Shown one piece after another: positions 53,077 through 63,286 of a stretch of DNA of 64,000 nucleotides. The position numbers and the translations under genes were made by a program. The first letter of the stretch is position 1. Each line of letters starts with the position of its first letter. Below the pieces are notes generated by a model. That model searched no databases and was not told the origin of the DNA. It saw only the letters and a program-made list of their open reading frames with translations. Source of the DNA: Chryseobacterium vaccae (GTDB taxonomy: Bacteria > Bacteroidota > Bacteroidia > Flavobacteriales > Weeksellaceae). Where the stretch lies: assembly GCF_009602705.1 (NCBI RefSeq), contig NZ_VSWH01000001.1, positions 3,596,001 through 3,660,000 on the forward strand, read 5' to 3'.

Positions 53077-54888
53077 ATGTTTAACATAGAAACGTTAAGG
53101 TCAAAATCCGTAACGGAACTGACTAAAATCTTAAAAGATTTGGGCGTTAAAGTTGCAAGAAACAGCAATGAAAATGATAAGATCTTTGCTATTCTTGACT
53201 TTCAGGCTTCTAATCCCAAAGTCTCAAAAGATTATTTCAACGCCACAGAAACCAGTGTGACCACTGAAGAAGCCCCAGCAGAGAAACCTGCAAAAGCCCC
53301 AGCGAAAAAAGCGGCCCCAAGAAAAACTGCGGCCAAGCCCAAAGCAGAAGCAAAAGCTCCGTCAGAAAAAGCACCTAAAGCTGAAGAAAAACCAGAAGAA
53401 ACAGTACCGGTAGTTCAGGAAGTAAAACCGGAAGAACCAAAAGCTGAAACGCCAGCAGTTCCTGAAGAAACACCAGCACAGGCAGCAGCCAAAAAGAAAA
53501 GAAAAAGGGTTACCACCAATACAGGTAATACAGAAGCTGCCCCACAGGAAAAGCCTGAAGCTCCAAAAAACACAGAACCCAAAGAATCTGCTCCGTCAGA
53601 AGAAAGGCCTAACAACCCTCAGTCTCAGGCCAGACCTCAAAACCAAAGAGGACACAATCATCCGCAAAACAGCGGAAATCAGCATAAAAATCAGAACCAG
53701 AACCAGAATCAAAATCAGCACAGGCATGCTGAGAAAGCTGAAGAGCATACCGAACATAAGAAAGAGTTTAGTTTCGACGGTATGGTAAGCATTGAAGGGG
53801 TTTTAGAAATCCTTCCCGATAACTACGGGTTCCTGCGTTCATCAGATTTTAGCTATATCTCTTCTCCTGATGATGTGTATGTTTCTACTGCACAGATCAG
53901 AAATTATGGTTTGAAAACCGGAGATACGGTTAAAGGAATTGTAAGACTTCCAAAAGAAGGTGAAAAATATTTTTCATTATTAAAACCTACAGAAGTTAAC
54001 GGCCGTGATCTTGCTTTCATCAAAGACCGTGTCGCTTTTGAATATTTAACTCCGCTTTTCCCTGAAGAGAAATTCAATCTTGCCGGGAACAATTCAACAA
54101 TGTCAACAAGAATTGTTGATTTGTTTGCCCCAATCGGAAAAGGACAGAGAGCGATGATCGTTGCCCAGCCTAAAACGGGTAAGACCATGCTTCTTAAAGA
54201 TATTGCGAACTCTATCGCTTCCAATCACCCTGAAGTATATATGATGGTTCTTCTGATTGACGAACGTCCTGAAGAAGTTACCGATATGGAAAGAAGTGTA
54301 AATGCAGAAGTTATCGCTTCTACCTTTGATGAAGCTGCAGAAAAGCACGTAAAAGTAGCTAACCTTGTTTTAGCAAAAGCCCAAAGAATGGTAGAATGCG
54401 GACATGATGTAGTAATCTTACTGGATTCTATTACCAGACTGGCAAGAGCTTATAATACCGTGACACCTGCATCAGGAAAAGTTCTTTCCGGAGGTGTTGA
54501 TGCGAATGCCCTTCACAAGCCAAAAAGATTTTTTGGTGCTGCCAGAAAAATTGAAGGCGGAGGTTCATTAACGATTATTGCAACGGCTCTTATCGATACC
54601 GGTTCTAAAATGGATGAAGTGATCTTCGAAGAATTCAAAGGAACAGGTAACATGGAGCTTCAGCTAGACAGAAAAATTGCCAACAGAAGAATCTATCCTG
54701 CAATTGATCTTGTCTCCTCCAGCACGCGTAGGGATGATCTTCTTCTTGATGAAGTAACTTCCCAAAGAATGTGGATTCTGAGAAAGTACCTTTCTGAAAT
54801 GAATCCTGTGGAAGCTATGGAATTTGTGAATAAAAACATCAAAGGAACATTGAACAACGAAGAGTTCCTGATGTCTATGAATAAATAA
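53077..54888 (+). CDS. rho: Transcription termination factor Rho with a large disordered insert
   Basis: 603 residues against ~420 in E. coli. Rho_N (1-~50), then a ~170-residue low-complexity insert (~58-230): first Ala/Pro/Lys/Glu-rich, then Asn/Gln/His-rich with QNQN repeats. It is followed by the RNA-binding OB fold (~235-305), Walker [16 protein letters not shown] (356-370), and the Q- and R-loop region ([20 protein letters not shown]). Hexameric RNA helicase that ends transcription. Such inserts are common in Bacteroidota Rho and may affect RNA binding or phase separation; that last point is inference. Confidence 0.96.
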   Translation: MFNIETLRSKSVTELTKILKDLGVKVARNSNENDKIFAILDFQASNPKVSKDYFNATETSVTTEEAPAEKPAKAPAKKAAPRKTAAKPKAEAKAPSEKAPKAEEKPEETVPVVQEVKPEEPKAETPAVPEETPAQAAAKKKRKRVTTNTGNTEAAPQEKPEAPKNTEPKESAPSEERPNNPQSQARPQNQRGHNHPQNSGNQHKNQNQNQNQNQHRHAEKAEEHTEHKKEFSFDGMVSIEGVLEILPDNYGFLRSSDFSYISSPDDVYVSTAQIRNYGLKTGDTVKGIVRLPKEGEKYFSLLKPTEVNGRDLAFIKDRVAFEYLTPLFPEEKFNLAGNNSTMSTRIVDLFAPIGKGQRAMIVAQPKTGKTMLLKDIANSIASNHPEVYMMVLLIDERPEEVTDMERSVNAEVIASTFDEAAEKHVKVANLVLAKAQRMVECGHDVVILLDSITRLARAYNTVTPASGKVLSGGVDANALHKPKRFFGAARKIEGGGSLTIIATALIDTGSKMDEVIFEEFKGTGNMELQLDRKIANRRIYPAIDLVSSSTRRDDLLLDEVTSQRMWILRKYLSEMNPVEAMEFVNKNIKGTLNNEEFLMSMNK

Positions 54889-54908
54889 GTTAATTTAATT
54901 GTTGTTAA

Positions 54909-54950
54909 AGAAAAGCACGGAGATCATATGTCTCCGTGCTTTTCTATTTT
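54909..54950. terminator. Strong terminator after rho
   Basis: 15-bp perfect stem AGAAAAGCACGGAGA / TCTCCGTGCTTTTCT, 7-nt loop, T-rich tail. It overlaps the original stop of the broken gene on the other strand. Confidence 0.92.
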
Positions 54951-55950
54951 TTATTGGGATTTAAAATTCCTGTTTCTAAAATAAGTTCATTCGTTTTAGG
55001 ATTAAATTTATCCGTTGATAATACAGGCATTTTTCCTTTGATCTAATCCTGGTCAGGATGATGGGTATTATTATGAAGGGTTTTCAATTTTTCAATACGA
55101 GCCGGCTTTCCATTGATTAATATATTTTTCTGGATAACCTTGATGTAAGGAATATCTTTGTAATACAGATGGTCTTCAGAGCCTTTAAAACGGGGCTTAG
55201 AGGCAAAATCAATAATGAATCTGTATTGCTCCAGAAATGAAATTATATTTTTATTCATTTTAATTTTCTTTCCGGGAAATGCCAGAGAGCCTATTGTGAT
55301 CATTTTGTGGGATTTTAAATCTTCTGCAGTCATAGTAAGCCATGTGTGTTCATATTCTCCCCAGGTGAAATAAGAGTCTTTTTCATTGATATTTTGTGGA
55401 AAAGCCTTTCCCGGGATATAGCCATCTTTTTTGATCGTAATGCGGTAGGTTCCCTTGTTCCAGTTAATTGGGTTTCTTACGCTGATGAAGTCTCCTTCTC
55501 CGTCAGAGCTGATGAAATAACCGTCAGTTTTTAAAGCATTTCTATCTCGTTCATACCATCTGGAGAAAATTCCGTTGAAAGGAATATAATTATCCTGCTT
55601 TCCTGTTTTTGAGCCGATACCATCTCCTTTTGACTGGATACCGCAGTAGATTGGAATGTTGTTAAATTCCAGATTGAAAGGTGCTATATAAAAATAATAA
55701 TCCTTTGGAACTTCATTGCCAATTTCCAGATCAATGGAAATGGATTCAAAATCTTCAATATCCTCTTTTAAGGTGTAAAAGGAATTAGTGTAGTGAAGGG
55801 AGGAAGAAGAATGCTGTCAGGATAAACATTTTGAGATTTCATCGTTTTTTCCGTTTTCTGATTCAGGTCGCTGTCTTCATATTTCTTTTTTAAGTCTTCC
55901 TTAGTTTGTGCGGTAAGAGATAAGAATACACAAAGTAGCAGAGAAATCAT
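54944..55950 (-). pseudogene. Broken secreted-protein gene (DUF3472-like), one frameshift and one nonsense codon
   Basis: Minus strand. The start ATG 55950 gives a signal peptide (MISLLLCVFLSLTAQ) and reads to DSILLPPFTT; a shift near 55780-55800 then continues as SFYTLKEDIEDFESISIDLE through DYYFYIAPFNLEFNNIPIYC, FNGIFSRWYERDRNALKTDG and FISVRNPINWNKGTYRITIK. An in-frame TAG at 55045-55043 is followed by 33 more sensible codons (KGKMPVLSTDKFNPKTNELI) to a TAG at 54946-54944. The intact gene would encode ~335 residues. YFYIAPF, GIQSKGDG and IFSRW recall DUF3472; that family call is weak. Confidence 0.8.
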
Positions 55951-56130
55951 GATTTTTACTTTTATCAAATACAATTTATGGGGTAAATGTAGAAATAGTT
56001 GGGTATAAATTAAAATTTAATTCATTCTAAATCAATATATCAATGTTAAAGATTTATTAAAGTAATCCCCAGTTTTTGATTATAGCTTAAATAATGGCTA
56101 AATTTGGATATAACATTAAAAATAAAAATT

Positions 56131-56727
56131 ATGTCATTTGAATTACCAAAATTAGGATATGCTTATGATGCATTGGAACCTACTATTGATGCAAAAACAA
56201 TGGAGATCCACTATACAAAACATCACCAGGCATATATCGACAATTTAAATAAAGCTATTGAAGGAACTGATCTTGCAGACAAAACAATTGAAGAGATCTG
56301 TAAAACAGGAACTGATAAGCCTGCAGTAAGAAATAATGGAGGAGGACACTTCAACCACTCTTTATTCTGGGAAATTCTTACGCCGGGCGGAAGCAAAGAG
56401 CCTGTAGGAAATGTAAAAGCAGCTATCGAAAACTACGGAGGTCTTGATAAATTCAAAACTGACTTCTCTGATGCGGCTAAAACAAGATTCGGTTCAGGAT
56501 GGGCTTGGTTAGTTAAGAATGCTGATGGTTCCGTATCAGTATCTTCTACTCCAAACCAGGATAACCCATTAATGCCTGTTGCAGATGTAAAAGGAACTCC
56601 GGTTCTTGGATTAGACGTTTGGGAGCATGCTTATTACCTGAACTACCAGAACAGAAGGCCTGATTATGTTTCTGCTTTCTTTGATGTAGTAAACTGGGAT
56701 AAAGTAGAGGAATTATTCAACAAATAA
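56131..56727 (+). CDS. sodB: Superoxide dismutase (Fe/Mn family)
   Basis: 198 residues from the ATG giving [17 protein letters not shown]; nine extra in-frame codons upstream lack homology. Metal-ligand regions: [15 protein letters not shown] (first His), [12 protein letters not shown] (second His) and [19 protein letters not shown] (Asp and His). Cytoplasmic, converts superoxide to peroxide and oxygen. I cannot tell iron from manganese use from the sequence, so sodB/sodA naming is provisional. Confidence 0.95.
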   Translation: MSFELPKLGYAYDALEPTIDAKTMEIHYTKHHQAYIDNLNKAIEGTDLADKTIEEICKTGTDKPAVRNNGGGHFNHSLFWEILTPGGSKEPVGNVKAAIENYGGLDKFKTDFSDAAKTRFGSGWAWLVKNADGSVSVSSTPNQDNPLMPVADVKGTPVLGLDVWEHAYYLNYQNRRPDYVSAFFDVVNWDKVEELFNK

Positions 56728-56747
56728 TTTTTAGCTATTATAAAAAT

Positions 56748-56780
56748 AAAAGGTTCAGAAGCAATTCTGAACCTTTTTTT
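56748..56780 (+). terminator. Rho-independent terminator after SOD
   Basis: 13-bp stem AAAAGGTTCAGAA with GCAA tetraloop and T run, 21 bp after the SOD stop. Confidence 0.92.
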
Positions 56781-56818
56781 ATGGTTGATCATTTGAATAA
56801 AAATGGTTAGCAAATAGA

Positions 56819-57238
56819 TCACCGGGTTACATCACTTCCGGAAAGACCATTCATTTTCAGTTTGTACCGCCAGTTGACATAAGCAAATACCTGATAGAGT
56901 TTATACTCAAATTTTATCCCATACTTCTCTTTGGGATCATAATCAATTCCGGATTGTATGATATTCCTATATTTCCCGGAATTGTAGTAAGAATTCCATT
57001 CTGTAACCAGAAATGTATTTTTTGTTTTCAGATAAGATTCAGAATACTGACTAATCGGTTTGGCTACTGCATTTACAAAGTAGTCAAACTGAGAATCCAT
57101 TACGGTAAGTTCCCATTCACCATCTTCATTTTTAGACGGTTTCATTTCAGATTTCTCTTCATTCTTCTTGGGGCTGTCCTGGGAAAAACAGCTTAGAGGA
57201 AGACATGAAAACAGGAGAATGATAAGTATGTTTTTCAT
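56819..57238 (-). CDS. Small secreted protein (DUF6146-like)
   Basis: 139 residues from the ATG at 57238; upstream in-frame starts would run into the preceding terminator. Signal peptide MKNILIILLFSCLPLSCFSQ, possibly a lipobox (LPLSC), then a charged stretch and a conserved core: WELTVMDSQFDYFVNAVAKP, SYLKTKNTFLVTEWNSYYNS, YDPKEKYGIKFEYKLYQVFA, ending VNWRYKL. Matches the pattern of flavobacterial DUF6146 proteins. Function unknown. Confidence 0.8.
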   Translation of the reverse strand: MKNILIILLFSCLPLSCFSQDSPKKNEEKSEMKPSKNEDGEWELTVMDSQFDYFVNAVAKPISQYSESYLKTKNTFLVTEWNSYYNSGKYRNIIQSGIDYDPKEKYGIKFEYKLYQVFAYVNWRYKLKMNGLSGSDVTR

Positions 57239-57256
57239 AATCATGAATTTACATAA

Positions 57257-57280
57257 AAAAAGCACTCAAAAATGAGTGCC
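57257..57280 (-). terminator. Terminator of the nuclease/phosphatase gene
   Basis: Minus strand GCACTCA-TTTT-TGAGTGC followed by TTTTTTTATG, just after the stop at 57291. Confidence 0.8.
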
Positions 57281-57290
57281 GTTTTATTTT

Positions 57291-58478
57291 TTATGGTTCT
57301 TTCTGCAGAACAACAAAAGCCGGGAAGTGGTCGCTGTATCCGCCGGTGAACTGATCACCGTTCCAGGACCTGAAAGGATAGCCTTTATAATTACCTTCTT
57401 TGTTCACCAAATAAGCAGGAGCAAAGATTTCTGCTTTGTAAACAGAATATTCTTTCGTTACCTGATCAGCAATCACATTTTTAGAAACGATGATCTGGTC
57501 AAACAGGTTCGGAGCATCCTGATATGCTAAAGAAGCAATCCCTTTTTTGTATAGAGGATACATTAAGTTAAGATACGGTGTCGTTTCGCTTAGATCTTTA
57601 GGGCTGGCCACTGCTTTTAAGTGGTTTTTTAAACTCGCACTTACAGGATCATCATTGAAGTCACCCATTGCGAAGAGTTTAGTAGAAGGATCTGCTGCTC
57701 TTACGCTGTCCATCTGCTGCTTAAGTAAAGCGGCAGCGGCATTTCTTTTCGGAAGTGAAACTGCTTCACCTCCTCTTCTGGAAGGCCAGTGGTTCATGAA
57801 GAAAGCTACTTTTTCATTATCAAGGAATCCGGTTACCACCAGAATATCTCTGGTATATTCTCTTTTTCCCTTCTCATCAAAGATCTTTAATTCTTTCTTT
57901 AAAGAGTTGCTTACTGTAAATCTTCTTTTCTGATAAATCAGGGCAACATCAATGCCTCTGTAGTCATAAGAATTGTAATGAACAATTCCGTAATCATATT
58001 TTGCCAGGGCAGGCTGCTTGATAAGATCTTCAATTACCTGTCTGTTTTCTACCTCAATAAGTCCTACCACAGCAGGAGCTGTTTTGGTATATTGGGCACC
58101 CATTTCAGAAATTACTTTAGCTTCGTTGGCTAGTTTTGCCTTATAGATTTTAGTGTTGTAGTTCTTAGCACTGCTTGGAGTAAACTCTTCTGAACCGCTT
58201 TGGTATCGTACGGCTTTTTTACCCTTTAAAGCATCATCGCTCCACGGCCCGTCATGTTTTTCAGCTTCTAAAAACTTGATAGAGTCAAGTGGGATGCTTC
58301 TGTGAAAAGCAGGATTGCGGATGTCTTTAGTACCATCAATATAATCTGCTGAACGTATAGTATCCCAAAGGTTTTCTACATTCAAAAAGCCAACAGCAGC
58401 CACTTTCCTAAGTTTCCCCTGTTGTGCAAAAGCCATTATTGAAAAAACGATGGCCATAAAACTCATAAATCTCTTCAT
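57291..58478 (-). CDS. Secreted endonuclease/exonuclease/phosphatase family protein
   Basis: 395 residues, signal peptide (1-18, ends MAFAQ). EEP-fold motifs: GFLNVENLWDT (Asn), VGLIEVENRQVI (metal Glu), YRGIDVALIY, MNHWPSRRGG (His), AMGDFNDDP (Asp, Asn) and a final SDHFP (catalytic Asp-His). Acts on nucleic acids or phosphodiesters outside the inner membrane. It is divergent from a TonB receptor plus DUF5689 lipoprotein pair, a gene group that recurs in Flavobacteriia and suggests scavenging of nucleic acid or phosphate. Confidence 0.9.
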   Translation of the reverse strand: MKRFMSFMAIVFSIMAFAQQGKLRKVAAVGFLNVENLWDTIRSADYIDGTKDIRNPAFHRSIPLDSIKFLEAEKHDGPWSDDALKGKKAVRYQSGSEEFTPSSAKNYNTKIYKAKLANEAKVISEMGAQYTKTAPAVVGLIEVENRQVIEDLIKQPALAKYDYGIVHYNSYDYRGIDVALIYQKRRFTVSNSLKKELKIFDEKGKREYTRDILVVTGFLDNEKVAFFMNHWPSRRGGEAVSLPKRNAAAALLKQQMDSVRAADPSTKLFAMGDFNDDPVSASLKNHLKAVASPKDLSETTPYLNLMYPLYKKGIASLAYQDAPNLFDQIIVSKNVIADQVTKEYSVYKAEIFAPAYLVNKEGNYKGYPFRSWNGDQFTGGYSDHFPAFVVLQKEP

Positions 58479-58654
58479 CCTCTAGAGTATTAAAATTATT
58501 TAAACGACAAATTTACCTTTTTTTAATTCATCCCATTTTAAATATTTGTAAATTTAAAACAGTATAAATATAATTCTTTTATATAATGATTCATAAAAGT
58601 GTGCAATGTTAAGAAAAAATAATGTTAAAAAAGTTTTAAATTCTAAATTTTGAT

Positions 58655-58662
58655 TAAATTTG
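58655..58662 (+). promoter_or_regulatory. -7 box of the TonB receptor/DUF5689 operon
   Basis: TAAATTTG matches TAnnTTTG; leader of about 60 nt to the start at 58726. Confidence 0.5.
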
Positions 58663-58725
58663 TGCCCCCAAGTTTTAAACTGTTGAAAATTAAGAAGAAA
58701 AGTATTAAAAAAAATAAATATACTC

Positions 58726-61593
58726 ATGATTAAAAAACTATCATTAGTCTCTTTATTTACTTTACTTCCTGCTTCCTACTATTTTGCGCAGACCACTGTG
58801 TTTGCGTATCTTAAGGATGTGGAAGGAAAGCCTGTTGAAAAGGCTGAAGTAGATCTTAAAGGGAGTGAGAATGATGTAACGGCTGATAAAATTGGATACT
58901 TCCAGTTTGTAGACCTTCAGCCGGGCCATTACCAAATTGTGATTGCGAAACCAAACTTCGAGACGAAAGTAATGGAGTTTGATGTAGCAGCAGACGAGAA
59001 AAGAAAGGATTTAGGGGCTATTACCCTATATTCTGCTCTTACAAGCGCAGATCAAGGTCTGGCTATCATTGAGGGTGATGACGATGATGACGGAACCAGC
59101 GGTCAGGCTTCTACAGTAGGATTGTTGCAGTCTTCTCAGGACATCTTCAGCAGAATTGCTGCTTTTGATCTAGGATTTTACTGGTTCCGTCCGAGAGGAA
59201 TCGACGGAAGAACCGGAGAGTCAATGCTGAATGGAGTTTCCATGTTGAAATCTGATAACGGAAATGTTGATTTCGGAAATTGGGGTGGTCTTAATGAAAT
59301 TACAAGATATCCTGAGATTTCAGCTAACCATTCTCCGTCTGAATACGCTTTTGGTGGTAATAGCTCTGTGGTTTACAAAAACACAAAAGCTAGTGAGTAT
59401 AGAAAAGGATTTCAGTTTACACAATCTTTAACCAACAGAAATTACAGAAACAGAACTTCTTTACGTTATTCCTCAGGAATGAACAAAAACGGATGGGCAT
59501 TCACTGTAATGGGGGCAAGAAGATGGGCTGAAGAAGGGATCCAGGAAGGAACTTTCTATGATGCCTACGGAACTTATTTAGGAATTGAGAAAAAGTTTAA
59601 TGACAAGCATTCAATGACATTCAACTTTATCGGAGCTCCTTACAGAAGATCTACTGCAAGCCCTAGTACCCAGGAAGTTTATGATTACAGAGGTGTACAT
59701 TATAGTTCGTATTGGGGATACCAGGATGGAGAACAGAGAAGTGAAAGAGTAAGAAAAGGTTTCCAGCCTATCTTCCAAATTCAGGATTTCTGGAAAATTA
59801 ATAAAAAATCTTCACTTTGGACTTCCGTTTCTTACCAGTTCGGAAAAGATAAAGGTTCCCGTTTAGACTGGCAGAATGTACAAAACCCTTCTCCGACTTA
59901 TTACAGAAACCTTCCAAGTTATTATGATTCTTTAAATCCTGATGCTTCAGTGGTAAATGCTGATGGAACAATGACGACAGCGCAGGATGCTTACAGAACA
60001 TCATTGGCGGCATGGCAGTCAGGAGATCCGAGAGTTACACAGCTGGATTGGGATAAGCTTTACAGAAGAAATATGTCTCAGGCTCCAGGTACTTATTACG
60101 GGCAGACAGGTAAAAGAGCTTTATATTATTTAGTAAATGATGTAAGCGATGATAAAATCTGGAATGCAGCCACTCACTTTGTGCATAACTTTACCGATAC
60201 TACTAAATTCTTATTGAACGTATCTTATCAAAACTATTATTCTGAGCAATACAGAGAGGTAAATGATCTTCTGGGTGCAGATTTTGTACTGAACAGAGAT
60301 CCATTTGCAGCGACAAACCAGCCAGGAAAATCAGGTTTATTTAATGATGGTGAAGAAAATGTAACCAAGAGAGTAGGAGATAAAATGGGGTATGATTATA
60401 TTTTCAGAAGACAGGAAGTAAAAGTAAACCCTGGAGTAAAATTCTCAACCGGAAAATTTGATGTATTTGTTTCTGCTATGGCAGGATATTCAACTTCCAA
60501 CAGAGAAGGCTTATTCAAACATTATCTATACAAAGACTCATTCGGAAAAGGTGGTGATTACAACTACTGGAATTATGGTCTTAAAGGACAGCTTATCTAT
60601 AAGCTAAACGGAAGAAACTTCTTGGTTTATAACGGAGCTTATTATTCTCAGGCTCCTTATTTAGAAGACTTATTTGTAAACCCAAGAGTTAACGGATCTG
60701 TTGCTCCTGGAGTGAAAAATATGGTAGTCAATGCTAATGACCTTAGTTATGTTATTGCTACACCTTTCTTAAAAATGAGATTTACAGGTTTCTTAGTGGA
60801 TACCGATAACGAAACTACAGTTCAGAGATTCTTTGCAGATGGTATTCCATTAGCAAGCGTTGATGCTGACGGTAACCAAACCAATGTTCAGAGTGCATTC
60901 GTTTCTCAGATCATGACTGATGTGAAGAAAAGAAATATGGGCTTGGAATTAGGAGTTGATGTGAAGGTATTGCCTACATTATCCTTACAAGGTCTGGCAA
61001 GTATCGGACAATATACGTATCAGAATGATCCTACCACTTATTTTGCTTCAGATGCTGTAGGTGCTTTTGCCAACGGACTTCCTTATACAAGTATGGGAAA
61101 AGCTTATATTAAGTCTTACCGTCAGGGAGGAACACCTCAACAGGCATTCTCTCTAGGTTTCCGTTACAATAACCCGAAATACTGGTGGGTAGGTGCTAAC
61201 TGGAACTATTTTGATGAAAATTATCTTGATCCGGCTGCATTAGTAAGAACAGAATCATTTGTTCAGAATGATAATTCTTCTACACCAATTTACGGCTTAA
61301 CAGAATCAGAGTTAAGAAGAGTTTTACGACCGAACAAACTCCCTTCTTCTTTCTTCCTGAATGCTAATGCCGGTAAATCCTGGATGATTGGTAAATATTA
61401 TGTATTACTTTCCGGAACAATAAATAACATTCTGGACAACAGAAAGTATATTACAGGAGGATTCGAGCAGACAAGAAATGCAAAATATACTAGTTTTGCT
61501 CAGGATTTTGACAGAGAGTTTACTTTGTTTGCACCAAAATACTGGTATACTCAAGGAAGATCATATTTCGTGAATTTACAGTTTAGATTTTAA
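58726..61593 (+). CDS. TonB-dependent receptor with carboxypeptidase-like regulatory domain
   Basis: 955 residues. Signal peptide (1-22, ends YYFAQ), carboxypeptidase-D regulatory-like domain (~24-105, TVFAYLKDVEGKPVEKAEVD, LQPGHYQIVIAKPNF), an Asp/Glu-rich link (EGDDDDDG, 116-123), then plug and barrel ending SYFVNLQFRF. There is no SusD partner; a DUF5689 lipoprotein follows after 38 bp. Outer-membrane importer; substrate inferred from context to be a product of the neighbouring nuclease/phosphatase. Confidence 0.93.
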   Translation: MIKKLSLVSLFTLLPASYYFAQTTVFAYLKDVEGKPVEKAEVDLKGSENDVTADKIGYFQFVDLQPGHYQIVIAKPNFETKVMEFDVAADEKRKDLGAITLYSALTSADQGLAIIEGDDDDDGTSGQASTVGLLQSSQDIFSRIAAFDLGFYWFRPRGIDGRTGESMLNGVSMLKSDNGNVDFGNWGGLNEITRYPEISANHSPSEYAFGGNSSVVYKNTKASEYRKGFQFTQSLTNRNYRNRTSLRYSSGMNKNGWAFTVMGARRWAEEGIQEGTFYDAYGTYLGIEKKFNDKHSMTFNFIGAPYRRSTASPSTQEVYDYRGVHYSSYWGYQDGEQRSERVRKGFQPIFQIQDFWKINKKSSLWTSVSYQFGKDKGSRLDWQNVQNPSPTYYRNLPSYYDSLNPDASVVNADGTMTTAQDAYRTSLAAWQSGDPRVTQLDWDKLYRRNMSQAPGTYYGQTGKRALYYLVNDVSDDKIWNAATHFVHNFTDTTKFLLNVSYQNYYSEQYREVNDLLGADFVLNRDPFAATNQPGKSGLFNDGEENVTKRVGDKMGYDYIFRRQEVKVNPGVKFSTGKFDVFVSAMAGYSTSNREGLFKHYLYKDSFGKGGDYNYWNYGLKGQLIYKLNGRNFLVYNGAYYSQAPYLEDLFVNPRVNGSVAPGVKNMVVNANDLSYVIATPFLKMRFTGFLVDTDNETTVQRFFADGIPLASVDADGNQTNVQSAFVSQIMTDVKKRNMGLELGVDVKVLPTLSLQGLASIGQYTYQNDPTTYFASDAVGAFANGLPYTSMGKAYIKSYRQGGTPQQAFSLGFRYNNPKYWWVGANWNYFDENYLDPAALVRTESFVQNDNSSTPIYGLTESELRRVLRPNKLPSSFFLNANAGKSWMIGKYYVLLSGTINNILDNRKYITGGFEQTRNAKYTSFAQDFDREFTLFAPKYWYTQGRSYFVNLQFRF

Positions 61594-61631
61594 TCAGGCT
61601 ATTTAACTACTTTAATTTAAAAATTATCAAA

Positions 61632-63032
61632 ATGAACATAAAGAAATACTTAAGTTCGGTAACAGGAATTGCAGTTGCAGCAATGGCTATTACCTCTTGT
61701 GTACAAAAAGATGAGTGGGATACCCCTCCAATTCAGTGTGAGAACAAATTTGCAGCACCAAACATTTCGCTTGCAGATTTTAAAGCTCAGGCACCTGCTA
61801 CCGGGTTTAAACTCATTGAAACTGATCAGATCTTTGACGGTTATGTGATTTCTTCTGATGAAAGTGGAAACTTCTATAAAACCATTTCTTTCCAGGATAA
61901 ACCGGAAAACCCAACTGCTGGTCTTCAGATTGAAGTTGACAGATCCAGCAACTATGCTGATTTCCCTGTAGGAGCACATATCAGAATTAATGCTAAAGGT
62001 TTAAGATTAGGACTTGACAGAGGAACAGTTAAAATTGGTTCTGTAGACCCTACTTATCCTATCGGAAGAGTTCCTTCTATCTTATTAGGCAGATATATGT
62101 CAGGAGTTTGTGGTGGAAACGGGCTTGAGGTTGTTAATATCAAGCCTTTAGAATTAGCCAGCCTTAATGCTGCTAAGAGTGATCAATACATCAATACATT
62201 GGTTAAAGTTTCTAATGCTCAGTTCTCTATCAATGATGTATACCCTGTTAACAAAGCATATATTGATTATGTTGGAGGTGCTGGTGTAGATACAGACCGT
62301 GGACTGGAAGATGGTGCAGGAGGTTCTGTTACACTGAGAAACTCAGGATTCTTCTCTGAAGGAGCTACTTTATTGCCAACAGGAAACGGAGATATCACTT
62401 TCGTAGTAAGCAAATATATTTCTACATGGCAGATGCTCATAAGAAATACTAAAGATGTTAATTTCAAGGGGAGCAGAATTGATGCAACGCCGCCTAAAGG
62501 AGGAACTGCAATTGCTTATTCAGGGGCATTTCTTGAAAACTTTGAAAGCTACCCAACTACTCCTACCAACCTTGAGGTATACCCTAAATATGTAAATGAT
62601 CCTCTGTTAGGAAACAGATATTGGCAGTTGAAAACGTTCGGCGGTAACAAATATATTCAGTTAGGAGCGAATTCAGGTACCGGAAATTATGTAACTTATT
62701 TTGCTGTTCCAGTTGACTTTACAGCAGCTAACCAATTTAAATTTGACGTTAACGTTGGATTCTGGAATGGGAATGCTTTAAAAGTATACTATACAACTAA
62801 CTATACGCCGCTTGGAGATATTACGGCCGCAACAAAAGTAGATATTACGTCTGCCTTTACAATTCCACAAACACCTGCTGGTCCTAACGGTGGTTATGGT
62901 ACATTAACCCCTGCAGGAACATACGATATTCCTGCTTCATTAACAGGTAACGGATTTATTTTATTTGAATATACCGGAAGTACTGGTGGTGTTACTACAA
63001 CGATTCAGTTAGATAATATTCAGGCTCTATAA
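61632..63032 (+). CDS. DUF5689 lipoprotein
   Basis: 466 residues. Lipoprotein signal with AMAITSCVQKDEW. DUF5689 core (~40-280: DQIFDGYVISSDESGNFYKT, GRVPSILLGRY, TLVKVSNAQF, QMLIRNTKDVNFKG), an OB-like nucleic-acid-binding fold, followed by a C-terminal jelly-roll-like domain (~295-466; FLENFESYPTTPTNLEVYPK ...). Surface partner of the TonB receptor upstream. The OB-like fold fits binding of nucleic acid, but this is inference. Confidence 0.88.
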   Translation: MNIKKYLSSVTGIAVAAMAITSCVQKDEWDTPPIQCENKFAAPNISLADFKAQAPATGFKLIETDQIFDGYVISSDESGNFYKTISFQDKPENPTAGLQIEVDRSSNYADFPVGAHIRINAKGLRLGLDRGTVKIGSVDPTYPIGRVPSILLGRYMSGVCGGNGLEVVNIKPLELASLNAAKSDQYINTLVKVSNAQFSINDVYPVNKAYIDYVGGAGVDTDRGLEDGAGGSVTLRNSGFFSEGATLLPTGNGDITFVVSKYISTWQMLIRNTKDVNFKGSRIDATPPKGGTAIAYSGAFLENFESYPTTPTNLEVYPKYVNDPLLGNRYWQLKTFGGNKYIQLGANSGTGNYVTYFAVPVDFTAANQFKFDVNVGFWNGNALKVYYTTNYTPLGDITAATKVDITSAFTIPQTPAGPNGGYGTLTPAGTYDIPASLTGNGFILFEYTGSTGGVTTTIQLDNIQAL

Positions 63033-63058
63033 TCAATAGATAAGAATATTTTAAATAC

Positions 63059-63088
63059 AAAGACCGTCTTGAAAAAGGCGGTCTTTTT
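63059..63088 (+). terminator. Terminator after the DUF5689 gene
   Basis: 12-bp stem AAAGACCGTCTT / AAGGCGGTCTTT (one G-T pair), short loop, T run. Confidence 0.88.
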
Positions 63089-63121
63089 GTTTTTACCCCA
63101 TCAGATAATTTACAAAAAAAT

Positions 63122-63156
63122 ACGACAAGTTTTGTCGTTTCATAGAAATATATTTG
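63122..63156 (+). promoter_or_regulatory. Palindrome plus -7 box upstream of the last gene
   Basis: ACGACAA-GTT-TTGTCGT (63122-63138) is a perfect 7-bp dyad, followed 10 bp later by TATATTTG (63149-63156), which fits TAnnTTTG. A repressor or activator site at a promoter is likely. A second -7 candidate, TAATTTTG, lies at 63253-63260, nearer the start at 63287. Confidence 0.5.
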
Positions 63157-63286
63157 CAAAACAAGCATTTATGATTGTATAAAAAACACCACTAAGTGAT
63201 AAAATTTATAATAATTCTTTTTAATAGGGATTTAATATATGCTAATAAATGTTAATTTTGTAAACATGTAATAAAATAAAAACAAA

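Noticed and set aside
53270..53740. Low-complexity part of rho as a mis-assembled fusion of two genes
   Set aside because: The reading frame is continuous with Rho_N before and the RNA-binding domain after; similar inserts are known in Bacteroidota Rho.
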